This document shows, one piece after another, positions 17,271 through 26,007 of a stretch of 41,303 bases of DNA (positions are counted from its first letter, which is position 1; every line of letters starts with the position of its first letter). The stretch is from NCBI GenBank assembly GCA_027335685.1, contig DAHWHN010000006.1, positions 1-41,303 on the forward strand, given 5' to 3'. This stretch comes from Acidimicrobiaceae bacterium. Lineage in GTDB: Bacteria; Actinomycetota; Acidimicrobiia; Acidimicrobiales; Bog-793. A program made the translations under genes and the position numbers. The notes under the pieces are model-generated. The model did not search any database and was not told the DNA's origin. It saw only the letters and a program-made list of their open reading frames with translations.

Positions 17271-19223
17271 ATGGCGCACAGGGCGCCGGCAACCACGGCA
17301 GGGACGCGTCGGCCCGACCGCGCGACGACTCCACCCGCCAGGCTCCGCTGGCCCGAGCGCGCCGTCCTCGCGCTCCTCCCCGTCGGCTGCGCGCTCGCGG
17401 CGCTCGCGATCGGCCAGGACGCGAACTTCGACCTGCTCAACTACCACGCCTTCGACCCGTACGCGTTCCTCCACAACAGCCTCGCCGTCGACGTCATCCC
17501 CGCGTCGCTGCAGAGCTACCTGAACCCGCTCATCGACGTCCCGTTCTACGCGCTGATGACCCACGTCCCCCCGCGTTTCGAAGCCGCGATCGTCGGCGCC
17601 GTCCAGGGGCTCAACCTCGTGCTCGTCGCGTGCATCGCCCGCCGGGCGACCGGGTCACGGCTGCTCGCGCTCGCGGCGACGATCGCGGCCGGGGTCGCGG
17701 GAGGGTTCGCGTCCGAGCTCGGCAACTCGATGGGCGACACGATCGTGAGCATCCCCGTCCTCGCCGGCGTCTGGTGCGCGCTCGTCGCGATCGAGCGCGG
17801 ATCGGCCACGCCAGGTGCACGACCAGGACAGGCGCGCCGCCACCGGACGCGCCGAGACGCGGTGGGCCACGACGACGCGAGGCGCGCCGAGACATGGTGG
17901 TGGGCTGCCGCAGGTGCCCTGGCGGGGCTCGGGGTCGGCCTCAAGCTGTCCGAGCTCGAAGTCTGCGTCGGCCTGGTCGTGGCAGCCGGAGCCGTCGCAG
18001 GATCGTGGCGCGATCGCCTCCGGCGCCTTCTCGTCACCGGGCTCGCGGACCTTGCGGGCCTGCTCGCCACCGCCGGGTACTGGACGGTCCACCTCTGGCT
18101 CACCTACCACGACCCGCTCGTGTTCGACGCCTCGTCGAACGCGCTCTTCCCGACCCCGTACCTTCCCGCGGCAGCGGCCCAGGGGCGGGGCTTCCTGCCG
18201 GCGAACCTCTTCCAGGCTCTCGTCTATCCCCTCTACTGGTTCGTGCACCCGCTCGCGGTCGCGGAGATCCCGCTGCGCGAGCTCTCGATCCCGCTCGCCT
18301 ACGTCCTCACCGCAGCCCTGGTCGTGGTCGTCGTCGCCCGAGCGATCCTGCGCACGGCACGGGCTGGGGCTCGGTGGGCGCGCCGGAGCGCGCCTGGCGC
18401 AGCCGGCGCAGCCCCCGACCCGCTGCCCGCGTCGCGGGCGGACGACCATGTCGCGGCGCAGGCCGACCGCTTCTTCCTCGTGCTCTTCGGCGTCTCGCTC
18501 GCCATCTGGACCAAGCAGCTCGGCGTCTACCGGTACCTCATGCCCGTCGAGACCCTCGCGCCGCTCGTGATCTGGGCAGCCGCGCGGCGGCTCTCGCTCC
18601 TCGCCGCCGAGCGCCGGGGAGGCGTGCCGGGCCGGGCAAGCCGGCGCCGGCGCGCCCTCGCGGCGAGCTTCGTCGTCGCGTGCACCGCCTGCGCCGCGAC
18701 GGCCTACCCGGCGAGCTACTGGCTGCGCGTGCCTTTCGGGACCCGCTTTTTCACCGTGCCGACTCCACCCCTGCTCCAAGGGCGGCGACCCGACGCGGTG
18801 CTCCAGGTGAGCGAGCAACCGCTCGCCTTCGTCTACACCGTCCTTCCGAGCCGGATCATCGCCGTCGGTTACCTCGGCAACATCCTCGACCCGACCTACA
18901 TCCGGCTCGCCGACGACGCCGTGCGCCGCGCCGTCGGCGCCGGGGGTTCGGTGCTCGTCGACTTCGTCGGCTCCTACGGTCCCGGCCTCCGGGTCCCACC
19001 CGGCACGAGCGCCTACCTCGCCGAGCTCGGCCTCGGGCGCCTCGCCCCGGACGCCTGCGACATCGACCGTGCCCACGTCGGGGCTGCGCCCTTCTACCTC
19101 ACGTTCTGCCGGCTCGGGCCCCCTCCTCCGGCACGCCCGTCGCCGCGCGCCGCGCGCGGACATGGCGCGCCACCACGTGCTCGAGCCGCTCCACCATCTG
19201 CCGGCCGACCGTCGCCGAGCTGA
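17271..19223 (+). CDS. Polytopic GT-C-like membrane protein, paralog B
   Basis: 650 residues, same architecture as paralog A: LPVGCALAALAIGQDANFDLLNYHAFDPYAFL, NPLIDVPFYAL, GNSMGDTIVSIPVLAG and the C-terminal DIDRAHVGAAPFYLTFCRLGP. Compared with paralog A it has an extra basic cytoplasmic loop (about residues 180-210, rich in Arg and His) and a Pro/Arg/Ala-rich tail of about 32 residues after the point where paralog A stops. That tail is the part lying antisense to the downstream glycosyltransferase gene (125-bp overlap, 19099-19223). ATG 17271 has AGGAGG four bases upstream. Likely a lipid-linked-sugar-dependent transferase or other glycan membrane protein; exact role unknown. Confidence 0.8.
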   Translation: MAHRAPATTAGTRRPDRATTPPARLRWPERAVLALLPVGCALAALAIGQDANFDLLNYHAFDPYAFLHNSLAVDVIPASLQSYLNPLIDVPFYALMTHVPPRFEAAIVGAVQGLNLVLVACIARRATGSRLLALAATIAAGVAGGFASELGNSMGDTIVSIPVLAGVWCALVAIERGSATPGARPGQARRHRTRRDAVGHDDARRAETWWWAAAGALAGLGVGLKLSELEVCVGLVVAAGAVAGSWRDRLRRLLVTGLADLAGLLATAGYWTVHLWLTYHDPLVFDASSNALFPTPYLPAAAAQGRGFLPANLFQALVYPLYWFVHPLAVAEIPLRELSIPLAYVLTAALVVVVVARAILRTARAGARWARRSAPGAAGAAPDPLPASRADDHVAAQADRFFLVLFGVSLAIWTKQLGVYRYLMPVETLAPLVIWAAARRLSLLAAERRGGVPGRASRRRRALAASFVVACTACAATAYPASYWLRVPFGTRFFTVPTPPLLQGRRPDAVLQVSEQPLAFVYTVLPSRIIAVGYLGNILDPTYIRLADDAVRRAVGAGGSVLVDFVGSYGPGLRVPPGTSAYLAELGLGRLAPDACDIDRAHVGAAPFYLTFCRLGPPPPARPSPRAARGHGAPPRARAAPPSAGRPSPS

Positions 19224-20400
19224 AGCGCTCACCGACGACGGCAGCCGCCGACGCGCCGAGCCGGGCGCGCACGGCGGGGTGCTCGTAGAGCATGCGCAGC
19301 CGCCTCGCTGCCTCGCCGACGTCCGGCTCCGCCCAGGTCTCCCCCGCGACGTAGACGTTGCGCGCCGCGGGGTTGAAGCGGAGCTCGCCGGCGTCGACGG
19401 CGCACGTGTGGTAGCCGACCGGGCAGCCTGTCGAGATGTCGAGGAAGTCGCACGGCCCCGAGTAGCCCGTCGCGACGACAGGGCGGCCGGCGGCCATCGC
19501 CTCGGCGATCCCGAGCCCGAACCCCTCTGCCCGGTGCAGCGAGAGGTAGACGTCGCACGCCGACGTCAGCGCGGCGAGCTGGCTGTCGCTCATCTCGGTG
19601 TCGAGGAGCGTCCCGCCGGCGTCCGAGACGGCGCGCGCGAGCGCGAGGTGCGCCTCGGGCAGGGTCGCGAGGTTGATCGTCTTCACGACGAGGTGCGCGC
19701 GACGCGCCCGCTCGGCCGGGGAGAACGCCCTCCGGTACGCCTCGACGGCGCCGAGGGGGTTCTTGCGCGCCAGCGTCGAGCTCGCGTCGAAGCTGCAGAG
19801 CACGAGGAAGCGGTCCTCGGGCAGGCCGAGCGCGCGGCGCGCACCGCCCTGCCACGCCTCCCCGGCCGAACCGTCGACAGCGGTGCCGGTGTGCCCGCAG
19901 CGACCCGCGTCGGTCCCGACCGGTCCGTCGTCGACCACGCAGGGCACGACGGCGACCGGACAGGTCGCGTGCCGCTCGAAGACCTCCGCCACGAAGCGCG
20001 ACGCCACCCAGATCTCGTCGACCCGACGTGTCTCGCGGACGAGGTCCGGCGCCAGCGTGGAGAGCTCCCAGAACCACGAGACGACGACGGGTCGCGCGAG
20101 CGGCTCGGGCCGCAGGAAGGACTCGGGGATGACGTGGAACTCGTTGACGTTCAAGAAGAACAGGTCGACGCCGTGGGGCCGGCCACGCGGGAGCTCGCGC
20201 AGCTGCGCGGGCAGGCGGTGCGGTGCCCGAGGCGCCCCGTAGTCGTAGTCGACGAGAGCGACGGGAACACCCGCCTCGACGAGCGCGAGGACGCTGCGGC
20301 GTGCCGCCTGCGCGAGGCCTGTCGTCGACTCCCAGCTCGCGATCGCGTTGACGCCTGGTGGGCGCCGGAGCGCACCCGCCGGCCCCGACGCCGTGGCCAC
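19099..20400 (-). CDS. GT4 glycosyltransferase, single-module
   Basis: 433 residues from GTG 20400. GT-B fold with an acceptor-side start NAIASWESTTGLAQAARRSV, FLNVNEFHVIPESF, SWFWELSTLAPDLV, VDEIWVASRFVAEVF, then donor-side CSFDASSTLARKNPLGAVEAYRRAF and CDVYLSLHRAEGFGLGIAEAMAAGRPVVATGYSG (E-X7-E). The same series of motifs occurs in the C-terminal halves of the two fusion proteins at 26213 and 28629, so this is the stand-alone version of that module. The ORF track extends to 20547, but GTG 20400 is preferred: it is ten bases after the methyltransferase stop, with GAGG upstream. Last gene of the minus-strand glycan series. Confidence 0.87.
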   Translation of the reverse strand: MATASGPAGALRRPPGVNAIASWESTTGLAQAARRSVLALVEAGVPVALVDYDYGAPRAPHRLPAQLRELPRGRPHGVDLFFLNVNEFHVIPESFLRPEPLARPVVVSWFWELSTLAPDLVRETRRVDEIWVASRFVAEVFERHATCPVAVVPCVVDDGPVGTDAGRCGHTGTAVDGSAGEAWQGGARRALGLPEDRFLVLCSFDASSTLARKNPLGAVEAYRRAFSPAERARRAHLVVKTINLATLPEAHLALARAVSDAGGTLLDTEMSDSQLAALTSACDVYLSLHRAEGFGLGIAEAMAAGRPVVATGYSGPCDFLDISTGCPVGYHTCAVDAGELRFNPAARNVYVAGETWAEPDVGEAARRLRMLYEHPAVRARLGASAAAVVGERFSSATVGRQMVERLEHVVARHVRARRAATGVPEEGARAGRT

Positions 20401-20410
20401 CAACCCTGCC

Positions 20411-21898
20411 TCAGGGCCGCCGCGCCACGAGCGCGCACGCGCCGGCCACGAGCGCCGCGTCGCCAAACCGGGGCGCGAGCCGGCGGAGCTCGACGTCGGC
20501 GAAGCCCCGCGCCGCGACCGCGAACGCGAGGAACCCGCAGCCGACATGGCGGTCCGACACCGTGACGGCGACGGCCGGCTCCGTCCCGGCAGCGGCCCCG
20601 ACGGGGTCGGACAGGTCGATCACGAGGACGCCACCCGGCTCGATCGCGAGCGCCGCGAGGTCGACGAGCTCGACGATCTCACCCGCGGTCAGGTAGCCGA
20701 CGACGCGGGCTGCCGTGAGCGCGCCGACGCTCGACCTGTCGAGACCACGCACGTGCTCGACGACGTCGTCGACCGCGACGACGCCGGCGGCCACGGCGTC
20801 GTCGGCCACAGGGCCGACGTCGACGCCGCGCGCGTCCAGGCCCGCCTTGCGCAGCAGCTCGAGCCACTCGCCTCGTCCCGCCCCGACGTCGAGCACGGGC
20901 TTGGTCGATTGCGTCCCGACGATGTCGGCGAGGTAGCAAGCCGCACGTGCCTCGGCACGAGATGCCGGCTCGACGAGCGCGTCGGCGTAGGCGGCCCACA
21001 GCTGCTCGACGGTCCCCGGGGAGCCGGCGAGGCGAGCGGGAAGCGGCCCTGCGTCGCCACGCGCAACGTGCGCCGCGCCGAGGGCGAGGTCGACCTGGGC
21101 GAGCCGGAGACGCAGGGCGGCGAGCTCGCGCTCGACGGCCCGCTCGGTGGCGCGCAACCTCGCCGTGAGCGCCTCGCCCGCCGCACGCTCGGCCACGAGG
21201 CGCTCGGCGACATCGTCGGCCGCGACCTCGACGCGCGCCGAAAGGTCCCCAATCTCGCTCCGGATCGAGCCGATGCCGTCGTGGTAGCGGGAGAACGACT
21301 GCCGGTCGACGAGGTCCAGCTCCGCGCGCAGCCCGTCGAGCGCCTCCTCGACAGATGCGAGCGCGTAGCCGTGCGCCTCGAGCTTCGGCACGGCCGCCTC
21401 GATCGCCCAACCCTGGCGCTCGAGCGCCGCGCGCAGGTCGCGCACCGCGTCCTGGAGCTCGGCGAGGGTGCCCAGCGCAGCGTCGAGGCGAGCGGCGTCA
21501 CCGTCGGCGCGAGCGGCGAGGGCGTCGAGCGCGTAGCCGTGCGCCTCGAGCTTCGGCACGGCCGCCTCGATCGCCCAACCCTGGCGCTCGACGCGCCCGG
21601 CGACGTCGTCGACCCGGGCGGCGAGCGCTCCGGACTCGGCGCCCAGCGCGGCGAGCGCAGGACCGGCGTCGCGCGCCAGGCTCTCGACCCGCTCCTCGTC
21701 GAGGGCGGCGCCGAGTGCCCGCACGTCGTCACGCAGCGTGTGGTTGAACGCGACCTGCTCGCGCAGGACCGGCCACGCGATCCGCGCGACGACGCGCTGC
21801 GCGAGACCGGCACGGCGGCCACCTGATCTGTCGAGCCCGAGGTCCGGCGACGGGCGCGCCCCGGCGGGACCGTCGCTGTCCGGCGTCGGCTGCGACAA
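20411..21898 (-). CDS. Coiled-coil methyltransferase 1 (divergent catalytic domain)
   Basis: 495 residues. After a disordered start, residues 35-60 contain ARIAWPVLREQVAFN (shared with the paralog at 24553), then about 220 residues of Ala/Leu/Arg/Glu-rich predicted coiled coil, then a class I methyltransferase domain from about residue 330 (VLDVGAGRGEWLELLRKAGLDARGVDV). The coiled coil holds a perfectly repeated segment, residues 104-124 and 160-180. A RQxxxRYHDGxG motif at about 199-210 is conserved with the paralog. In the catalytic domain the paralog's QVVEHL is RVVGYL and its NPEN...FYLDPTHRRPL stretch is missing, so activity or substrate may have changed. TTG 21898 is supported by AAAGGAG seven bases upstream. 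Probably modifies or terminates the surface glycan. Confidence 0.85.
   Translation of the reverse strand: MSQPTPDSDGPAGARPSPDLGLDRSGGRRAGLAQRVVARIAWPVLREQVAFNHTLRDDVRALGAALDEERVESLARDAGPALAALGAESGALAARVDDVAGRVERQGWAIEAAVPKLEAHGYALDALAARADGDAARLDAALGTLAELQDAVRDLRAALERQGWAIEAAVPKLEAHGYALASVEEALDGLRAELDLVDRQSFSRYHDGIGSIRSEIGDLSARVEVAADDVAERLVAERAAGEALTARLRATERAVERELAALRLRLAQVDLALGAAHVARGDAGPLPARLAGSPGTVEQLWAAYADALVEPASRAEARAACYLADIVGTQSTKPVLDVGAGRGEWLELLRKAGLDARGVDVGPVADDAVAAGVVAVDDVVEHVRGLDRSSVGALTAARVVGYLTAGEIVELVDLAALAIEPGGVLVIDLSDPVGAAAGTEPAVAVTVSDRHVGCGFLAFAVAARGFADVELRRLAPRFGDAALVAGACALVARRP
21358..21591. repeat. Perfect 66-bp direct repeat, 168-bp offset
   Basis: Bases 21358-21423 and 21526-21591 are identical over 66 bp. 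The 168-bp offset equals 56 codons, so the duplication is in frame within coiled-coil methyltransferase 1. Confidence 0.95.
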
Positions 21899-21942
21899 CG
21901 ACCCTCTCCTTTCGCCCCGGCTCTGCGGGACCCCGACAACGG

Positions 21943-24540
21943 CTACGAGACCCTAACGCCACCCGGGAGATGTGGCAGGACGATCTCGGCGGCTGTGTCC
22001 GCCGGCCGGACCGTCGAGACGAGGGCGGCGAGGGCGTCACGAGCCTGCGAGGCGACGGCTGCGGGGAGCCATGCCGTCTCCGCCGTCTTCCTCGCCCGCG
22101 CCCCGACCCGCCCGCGCAGGGCCGGGTCCGCCGCGAGCCTGCGCATCCAACGGGCTGCTCCGGCTACGTCCGGCTCGAGCCAGAGATAGCCGGCTCCCGG
22201 AGGTGCCGCCGACTCCGAGTCCAGGTAGAAGTCGGCGTCGGTCGCCTCACGGACCTCGTAGCCGACACGGCAGCCGTCCCGGCCGCTCGTGTGACCGTCG
22301 AGGGCCGACCAGCTCGTCGCGAGGACGACCTTGCCGCACGCCATCGCGTCGACCAGCAGGAGACCGACGGGCTCGGCACGGTGGAGGGAGACCACGACGT
22401 CGCTCTCGTCGAAGAGAGCTTGCAGCTCGCCCCGCGAGGGGTCGAGGACGATCCGTCCCCGGACCCGCGCCAGCTCCTCGGCGAGGCGGGCGGCGGCCTC
22501 GGGCCGCGCCGCCGATCCCCCGAACGCCACGGTGAGGCGCGCCAGGCGACCCCGCTCGCCGCTCGGGAAGGCCGCCCGGAAGGCGTCGACGACGGCGAAG
22601 GGGTTCGCATAGGCGACGCCCGTCCCCTCCTCGACCGCCGCGAGGAGCTCGCACGGCCCCGAGCGAGCGCTCCGTTCCACCGGCACGCCGGCGCAGGCCG
22701 GCCAGGCCACGATGCGCGCGGGCACAGAGGTGCTCATCGCCGCGACCTCTGCGCCGTGCTCGCCCGCGACCCACACGTGCTCGGCGAGCTCGAGCAGCAG
22801 CCTGTAGTCCGTCGTGAGCGGGGTGAGGCTCGGCGCGAGGACCGCCACGACGCGGTGGCCCCGCGCCCGGCGGACACGGGCCAGCCGGCCCATCCGCCCC
22901 GCCGACGCGTCGTCGGCGACGTAGAGGGCGACGACGTGGGGGCAGCGGGTGACGAGGTCCCGGTCCGCGCGGTCCATCTCCTCCTCGGCGAGCTGGAGGA
23001 CGGCGCGGTCCCGGGTCGCGCGCGCCGCCGCCTCGGCCCGGTCGCCGTGCTCGCTCCGGCCCGCCGCGTCCGCCGCTCCGTCCGCCCGACCGGGTCGACC
23101 GGGCTCCGGGGTGCCCCCCGCCGCGCCCGGTGACCCGGGGGCCACCGTGGCGCCCGGCTGCGACCGGTCGCCGTCTCGGACCGCCGGGCCGAGCGGTGCA
23201 GACAGCTCGGCGGCGACGACGTCGATCCCGCCGGCGCCGAGCGCGTCCACGAGGCGTCGGGCTCCTCGCGCCAGCTCGCCCGGGCTCCGGACGACGAACA
23301 GGTTCGCGCCGGCGAGCGACCGGGACCCGAGTGCCAGGTGCCTCCGGCTCGCCACCTTTCTCGCGCGCTGGGCAGCGCAGTGCTCGACGTGGGCCACGTA
23401 CTGCTCTGCCACGACGCGGTAGGTCGCCTCGCTCTCGACGAAGCGCCTCGCGGCCTCTCCGGCGCGCCGGCAACGCTCGGGGTCCGCCGCGACCGCGTCC
23501 ATGATCTCGACGAGGCTGTCGTGCTCGCGGTCGAAGTCCGTCGTCACGCGCCAGCAGTACCGGCTGTCCAGCTCGCGGAACTGCAGCACGTCGCTCACGA
23601 TCGCAGGCCGACCGGCGCCGAGGGTCCGCATCAGCGTCGCGCTCATCTCCCCGGCCGTCGGCCAGCGCAGCGAGATCCCGACGTCGCACAGCGACATCTC
23701 CCGCTCGAGCTCGTCGAGCGGGAGGTTCGTCTTCACCTCGAGCGCGCCGGCGAGGTCGGGCCGCTCTGCGAGCCGGCGCACCTCGATCTCGAGCAACCGG
23801 TCGTCGGCGCGTCCGGCGATCACCATCCGGGCAGCCGGCCGGCGGGCACGGACCTCGGCGAAGGCCTCGACGATCGGCATGATGCGCTTGTAGTAGTTGA
23901 TCCCGCCGAAGACGCCGAAGACGACCTCTCCCGGCCGTCGTGGCTCGAGGCGCGGCACGTCGGGGACGATCTGGGCAGGAAGCTGGATCGTCGCGATGTC
24001 GGCACCGCCGTAGCGCCGGCGCATCTCACGTGCCATCGCGCTCGAGTGCACGAGCGTGCGCACGTTGGACTCGACGATCCGCCGAGCCAGGAGGACGGCG
24101 ATCCGGTCGAGGTCGATCCTGCCGTTGCCGGCGTCCACGAGCGGCAGGTCGTCCTCCGGCGCGATCGCGGGGCAGTCGTACGCCACCTCGTCGCGGAATA
24201 TCGTGCTCCGGGCGTCCCCGCACATCTCCGCGGTGAAGTCCGCGAGAGACGGGTCGTGGAGGACGAGCAAGCCGGGCTCCTCGAAGGCCCGGCCGTAGAT
24301 GAACCGGTGGAAGTTCGGGTTGTTGCCCATCTGGTAGATCGCGCAGTCGTACTCGCCGGGGAGCACGCTCGAGTCGCCGACCACATCGACCCCGTCCGGC
24401 GCCCGGGCGCTCCAGAGCACCTCGTCGCTGACCACGGCCGTCACGTCGAGCAGGTTCCTGAGCTCTTCGAGCAGCTCGTAGCTGTAGTCGCCGATCCCCG
24501 TGCGCTCGGGCGGCAACGGGGAGAAGAACGCGACCCGCAC
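21943..24540 (-). CDS. Tandem two-domain glycosyltransferase (GT4-GT4-like)
   Basis: 865 residues with two GT-B modules. Module 1 (about 1-395) starts MRVAFFSPLPPERTGIGDYSYELLEEL, has FGVFGGINYYKRIMPIVEAF and ISLRWPTAGEMSATLMRTLGAGRPAIVSD. A low-complexity Gly/Pro/Ala/Asp linker lies at about 455-530. Module 2 (about 535-850) has NPFAVVDAFRAAF and DVVVSLHRAEPVGLLLVDAMACGKVVLAT; compared with its relatives in this cluster its E-X7-E motif reads EPVGLLLVD, with the second Glu replaced by Asp, and its N-terminal Rossmann half seems short. It is probably a bifunctional or one-active, one-structural transferase. GTG 24540 lies 12 bp after the methyltransferase 2 stop; co-transcribed with both coiled-coil methyltransferases. 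Confidence 0.85.
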   Translation of the reverse strand: MRVAFFSPLPPERTGIGDYSYELLEELRNLLDVTAVVSDEVLWSARAPDGVDVVGDSSVLPGEYDCAIYQMGNNPNFHRFIYGRAFEEPGLLVLHDPSLADFTAEMCGDARSTIFRDEVAYDCPAIAPEDDLPLVDAGNGRIDLDRIAVLLARRIVESNVRTLVHSSAMAREMRRRYGGADIATIQLPAQIVPDVPRLEPRRPGEVVFGVFGGINYYKRIMPIVEAFAEVRARRPAARMVIAGRADDRLLEIEVRRLAERPDLAGALEVKTNLPLDELEREMSLCDVGISLRWPTAGEMSATLMRTLGAGRPAIVSDVLQFRELDSRYCWRVTTDFDREHDSLVEIMDAVAADPERCRRAGEAARRFVESEATYRVVAEQYVAHVEHCAAQRARKVASRRHLALGSRSLAGANLFVVRSPGELARGARRLVDALGAGGIDVVAAELSAPLGPAVRDGDRSQPGATVAPGSPGAAGGTPEPGRPGRADGAADAAGRSEHGDRAEAAARATRDRAVLQLAEEEMDRADRDLVTRCPHVVALYVADDASAGRMGRLARVRRARGHRVVAVLAPSLTPLTTDYRLLLELAEHVWVAGEHGAEVAAMSTSVPARIVAWPACAGVPVERSARSGPCELLAAVEEGTGVAYANPFAVVDAFRAAFPSGERGRLARLTVAFGGSAARPEAAARLAEELARVRGRIVLDPSRGELQALFDESDVVVSLHRAEPVGLLLVDAMACGKVVLATSWSALDGHTSGRDGCRVGYEVREATDADFYLDSESAAPPGAGYLWLEPDVAGAARWMRRLAADPALRGRVGARARKTAETAWLPAAVASQARDALAALVSTVRPADTAAEIVLPHLPGGVRVS

Positions 24541-24552
24541 GGACGCGCGCCC

Positions 24553-26007
24553 CTAGGGCCGGTGACCGACGACCACGTAGTCGGCGGGCGCGAACAGGTG
24601 GACGTTGACGGCGTCGACGACGGCACCGACGGTTTCGGCCCACGGCTCGTCCGGCTTCGGGCGCTCCAGTCCCTGCGCCTGCTCCGCCCGCTCGAGCCGG
24701 CGGACCTCGACGTCGGTGAAGCCACGTGCGCCGACGAGGAAGGCGAGCAGCGGCGGCGGCAGCGGGCGCCGGTGGGTCGGGTCGAGGTAGAACGACGACG
24801 CGCCGACCACGAGGTTCTCCGGGTTCTGCGTCTCGAGAAGGATGAGCCCGCCCGGCCGGATGGCCCGAGCGCTGAGCTCGACGAGCTCGATGAGCTCGTC
24901 GACCCCGAGGTGCTCGACGACCTGGATGGCCGTGACCGCACCGAGGGAGGCGGCGGGCACCCCGAGCAGGTGCGCGCGCGCGTCCTCGACGCGGACGTCG
25001 AGGCCGCGTGCTCGGCACGAGGCCGCGTGCTCGGCGTTGAGCTCGACCCCGTAGGCCGGGACGCCTCCGGCGGCGAGCACGTCGAGGAGCTCGCCGCGGC
25101 CAGAGCCGACGTCGAGGACTGGTCCTCCCGCGTCGGCGAGGTCGTCGAGGTAGAGCCGGACGCGCTCGCGCACGACGGGCTCCGGGCCGCGAAAGGCCTC
25201 CGCGAACACCGCTTCCAGGCTCGCGAAGCCGCTCGGCACGCCTGCGAGCTCCGCTGGCGCCGGCACGTCGGGAAAGCTGCGGCGGACCTGGGTGAGGAAC
25301 AGGTCGAGCTGGCCCATGCGGAGCCAGACGTCGTCGAGTGCGGCCCGCCAGGCATCGCGGTGGGTCGCGGCGCCGTCGAGCGCCTCGAGCGCGGCGGAGC
25401 GGGCAGCCTCGGACGCCGCGGCGATCGCGTCGTCGATGCCCGCGCGCACGGCCAGCACGTCGTCCGTCACGGCGGCCAGCCCGGTCGACACGGCCTGCGA
25501 CGCGATGCCCGACGCAGCCTCGACTGCGGCTTCCCGGACCCCGGGCAGCGCGGACTCGAGGTCGTCGAGGCGCAGCTCGAGCTCGTCAAGGGCGGCGCGC
25601 AGGCGACCGACGCCGTCGTGGTACCGGGCGAGAGCCTGCCGCTGGCCGAGGTCGACCTTGTCCTGGACGAGGTCGATCTGGCGGATGAGGTCTCCGGTCG
25701 CCCGCTCGAGGTGGGTGAGGAGGAACTCGTGGCGGTCGAGCGGCTCCTCGTGGCGGACGAGGACGCTGCTGTGGTGCGCGAGGTCCCCGTCGACACGGGC
25801 GAGACGGAGCTCGTCGCTGTCGAGGCGCGCCCGGACCGCGTCGAGCTCGGCGAGCAGGGCGCGGTTGACCTGGACCTGGTGGCGCAGGACGGGCCAGAGG
25901 ATGCGACCGAGCAGGCGCCGGGCGAAGCGGAACCGCCCCGGGGCGGCCGGCAGCCCGATGTCGGCGTGCGCCTCGGCGACCGACCAGCTCGGGGTCAGGC
26001 CGGGCAC
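24553..26007 (-). CDS. Coiled-coil methyltransferase 2
   Basis: 484 residues from GTG 26007. N-terminal FARRLLGRILWPVLRHQVQVN (residues 28-48), long helical/coiled-coil region to about 240 with the RQxxxRYHDGxG motif (123-134), then a class I methyltransferase domain: VLDVGSGRGELLDVLAAGG (297-315), YGVELN, AIQVVEHLGVDELIEL, RPGGLILLETQNPENLVVGASSFYLDPTHRRPL (384-415). The QNPEN...DPTHRRPL stretch is typical of methyltransferases in O-antigen and capsule clusters that act on glycans. Start is uncertain: the ORF track reads far upstream through a repeat tract, while GTG 26007 gives an N-terminus of the same length as the paralog. A 16-residue ORF in another frame overlaps this start. Confidence 0.85.
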   Translation of the reverse strand: MPGLTPSWSVAEAHADIGLPAAPGRFRFARRLLGRILWPVLRHQVQVNRALLAELDAVRARLDSDELRLARVDGDLAHHSSVLVRHEEPLDRHEFLLTHLERATGDLIRQIDLVQDKVDLGQRQALARYHDGVGRLRAALDELELRLDDLESALPGVREAAVEAASGIASQAVSTGLAAVTDDVLAVRAGIDDAIAAASEAARSAALEALDGAATHRDAWRAALDDVWLRMGQLDLFLTQVRRSFPDVPAPAELAGVPSGFASLEAVFAEAFRGPEPVVRERVRLYLDDLADAGGPVLDVGSGRGELLDVLAAGGVPAYGVELNAEHAASCRARGLDVRVEDARAHLLGVPAASLGAVTAIQVVEHLGVDELIELVELSARAIRPGGLILLETQNPENLVVGASSFYLDPTHRRPLPPPLLAFLVGARGFTDVEVRRLERAEQAQGLERPKPDEPWAETVGAVVDAVNVHLFAPADYVVVGHRP

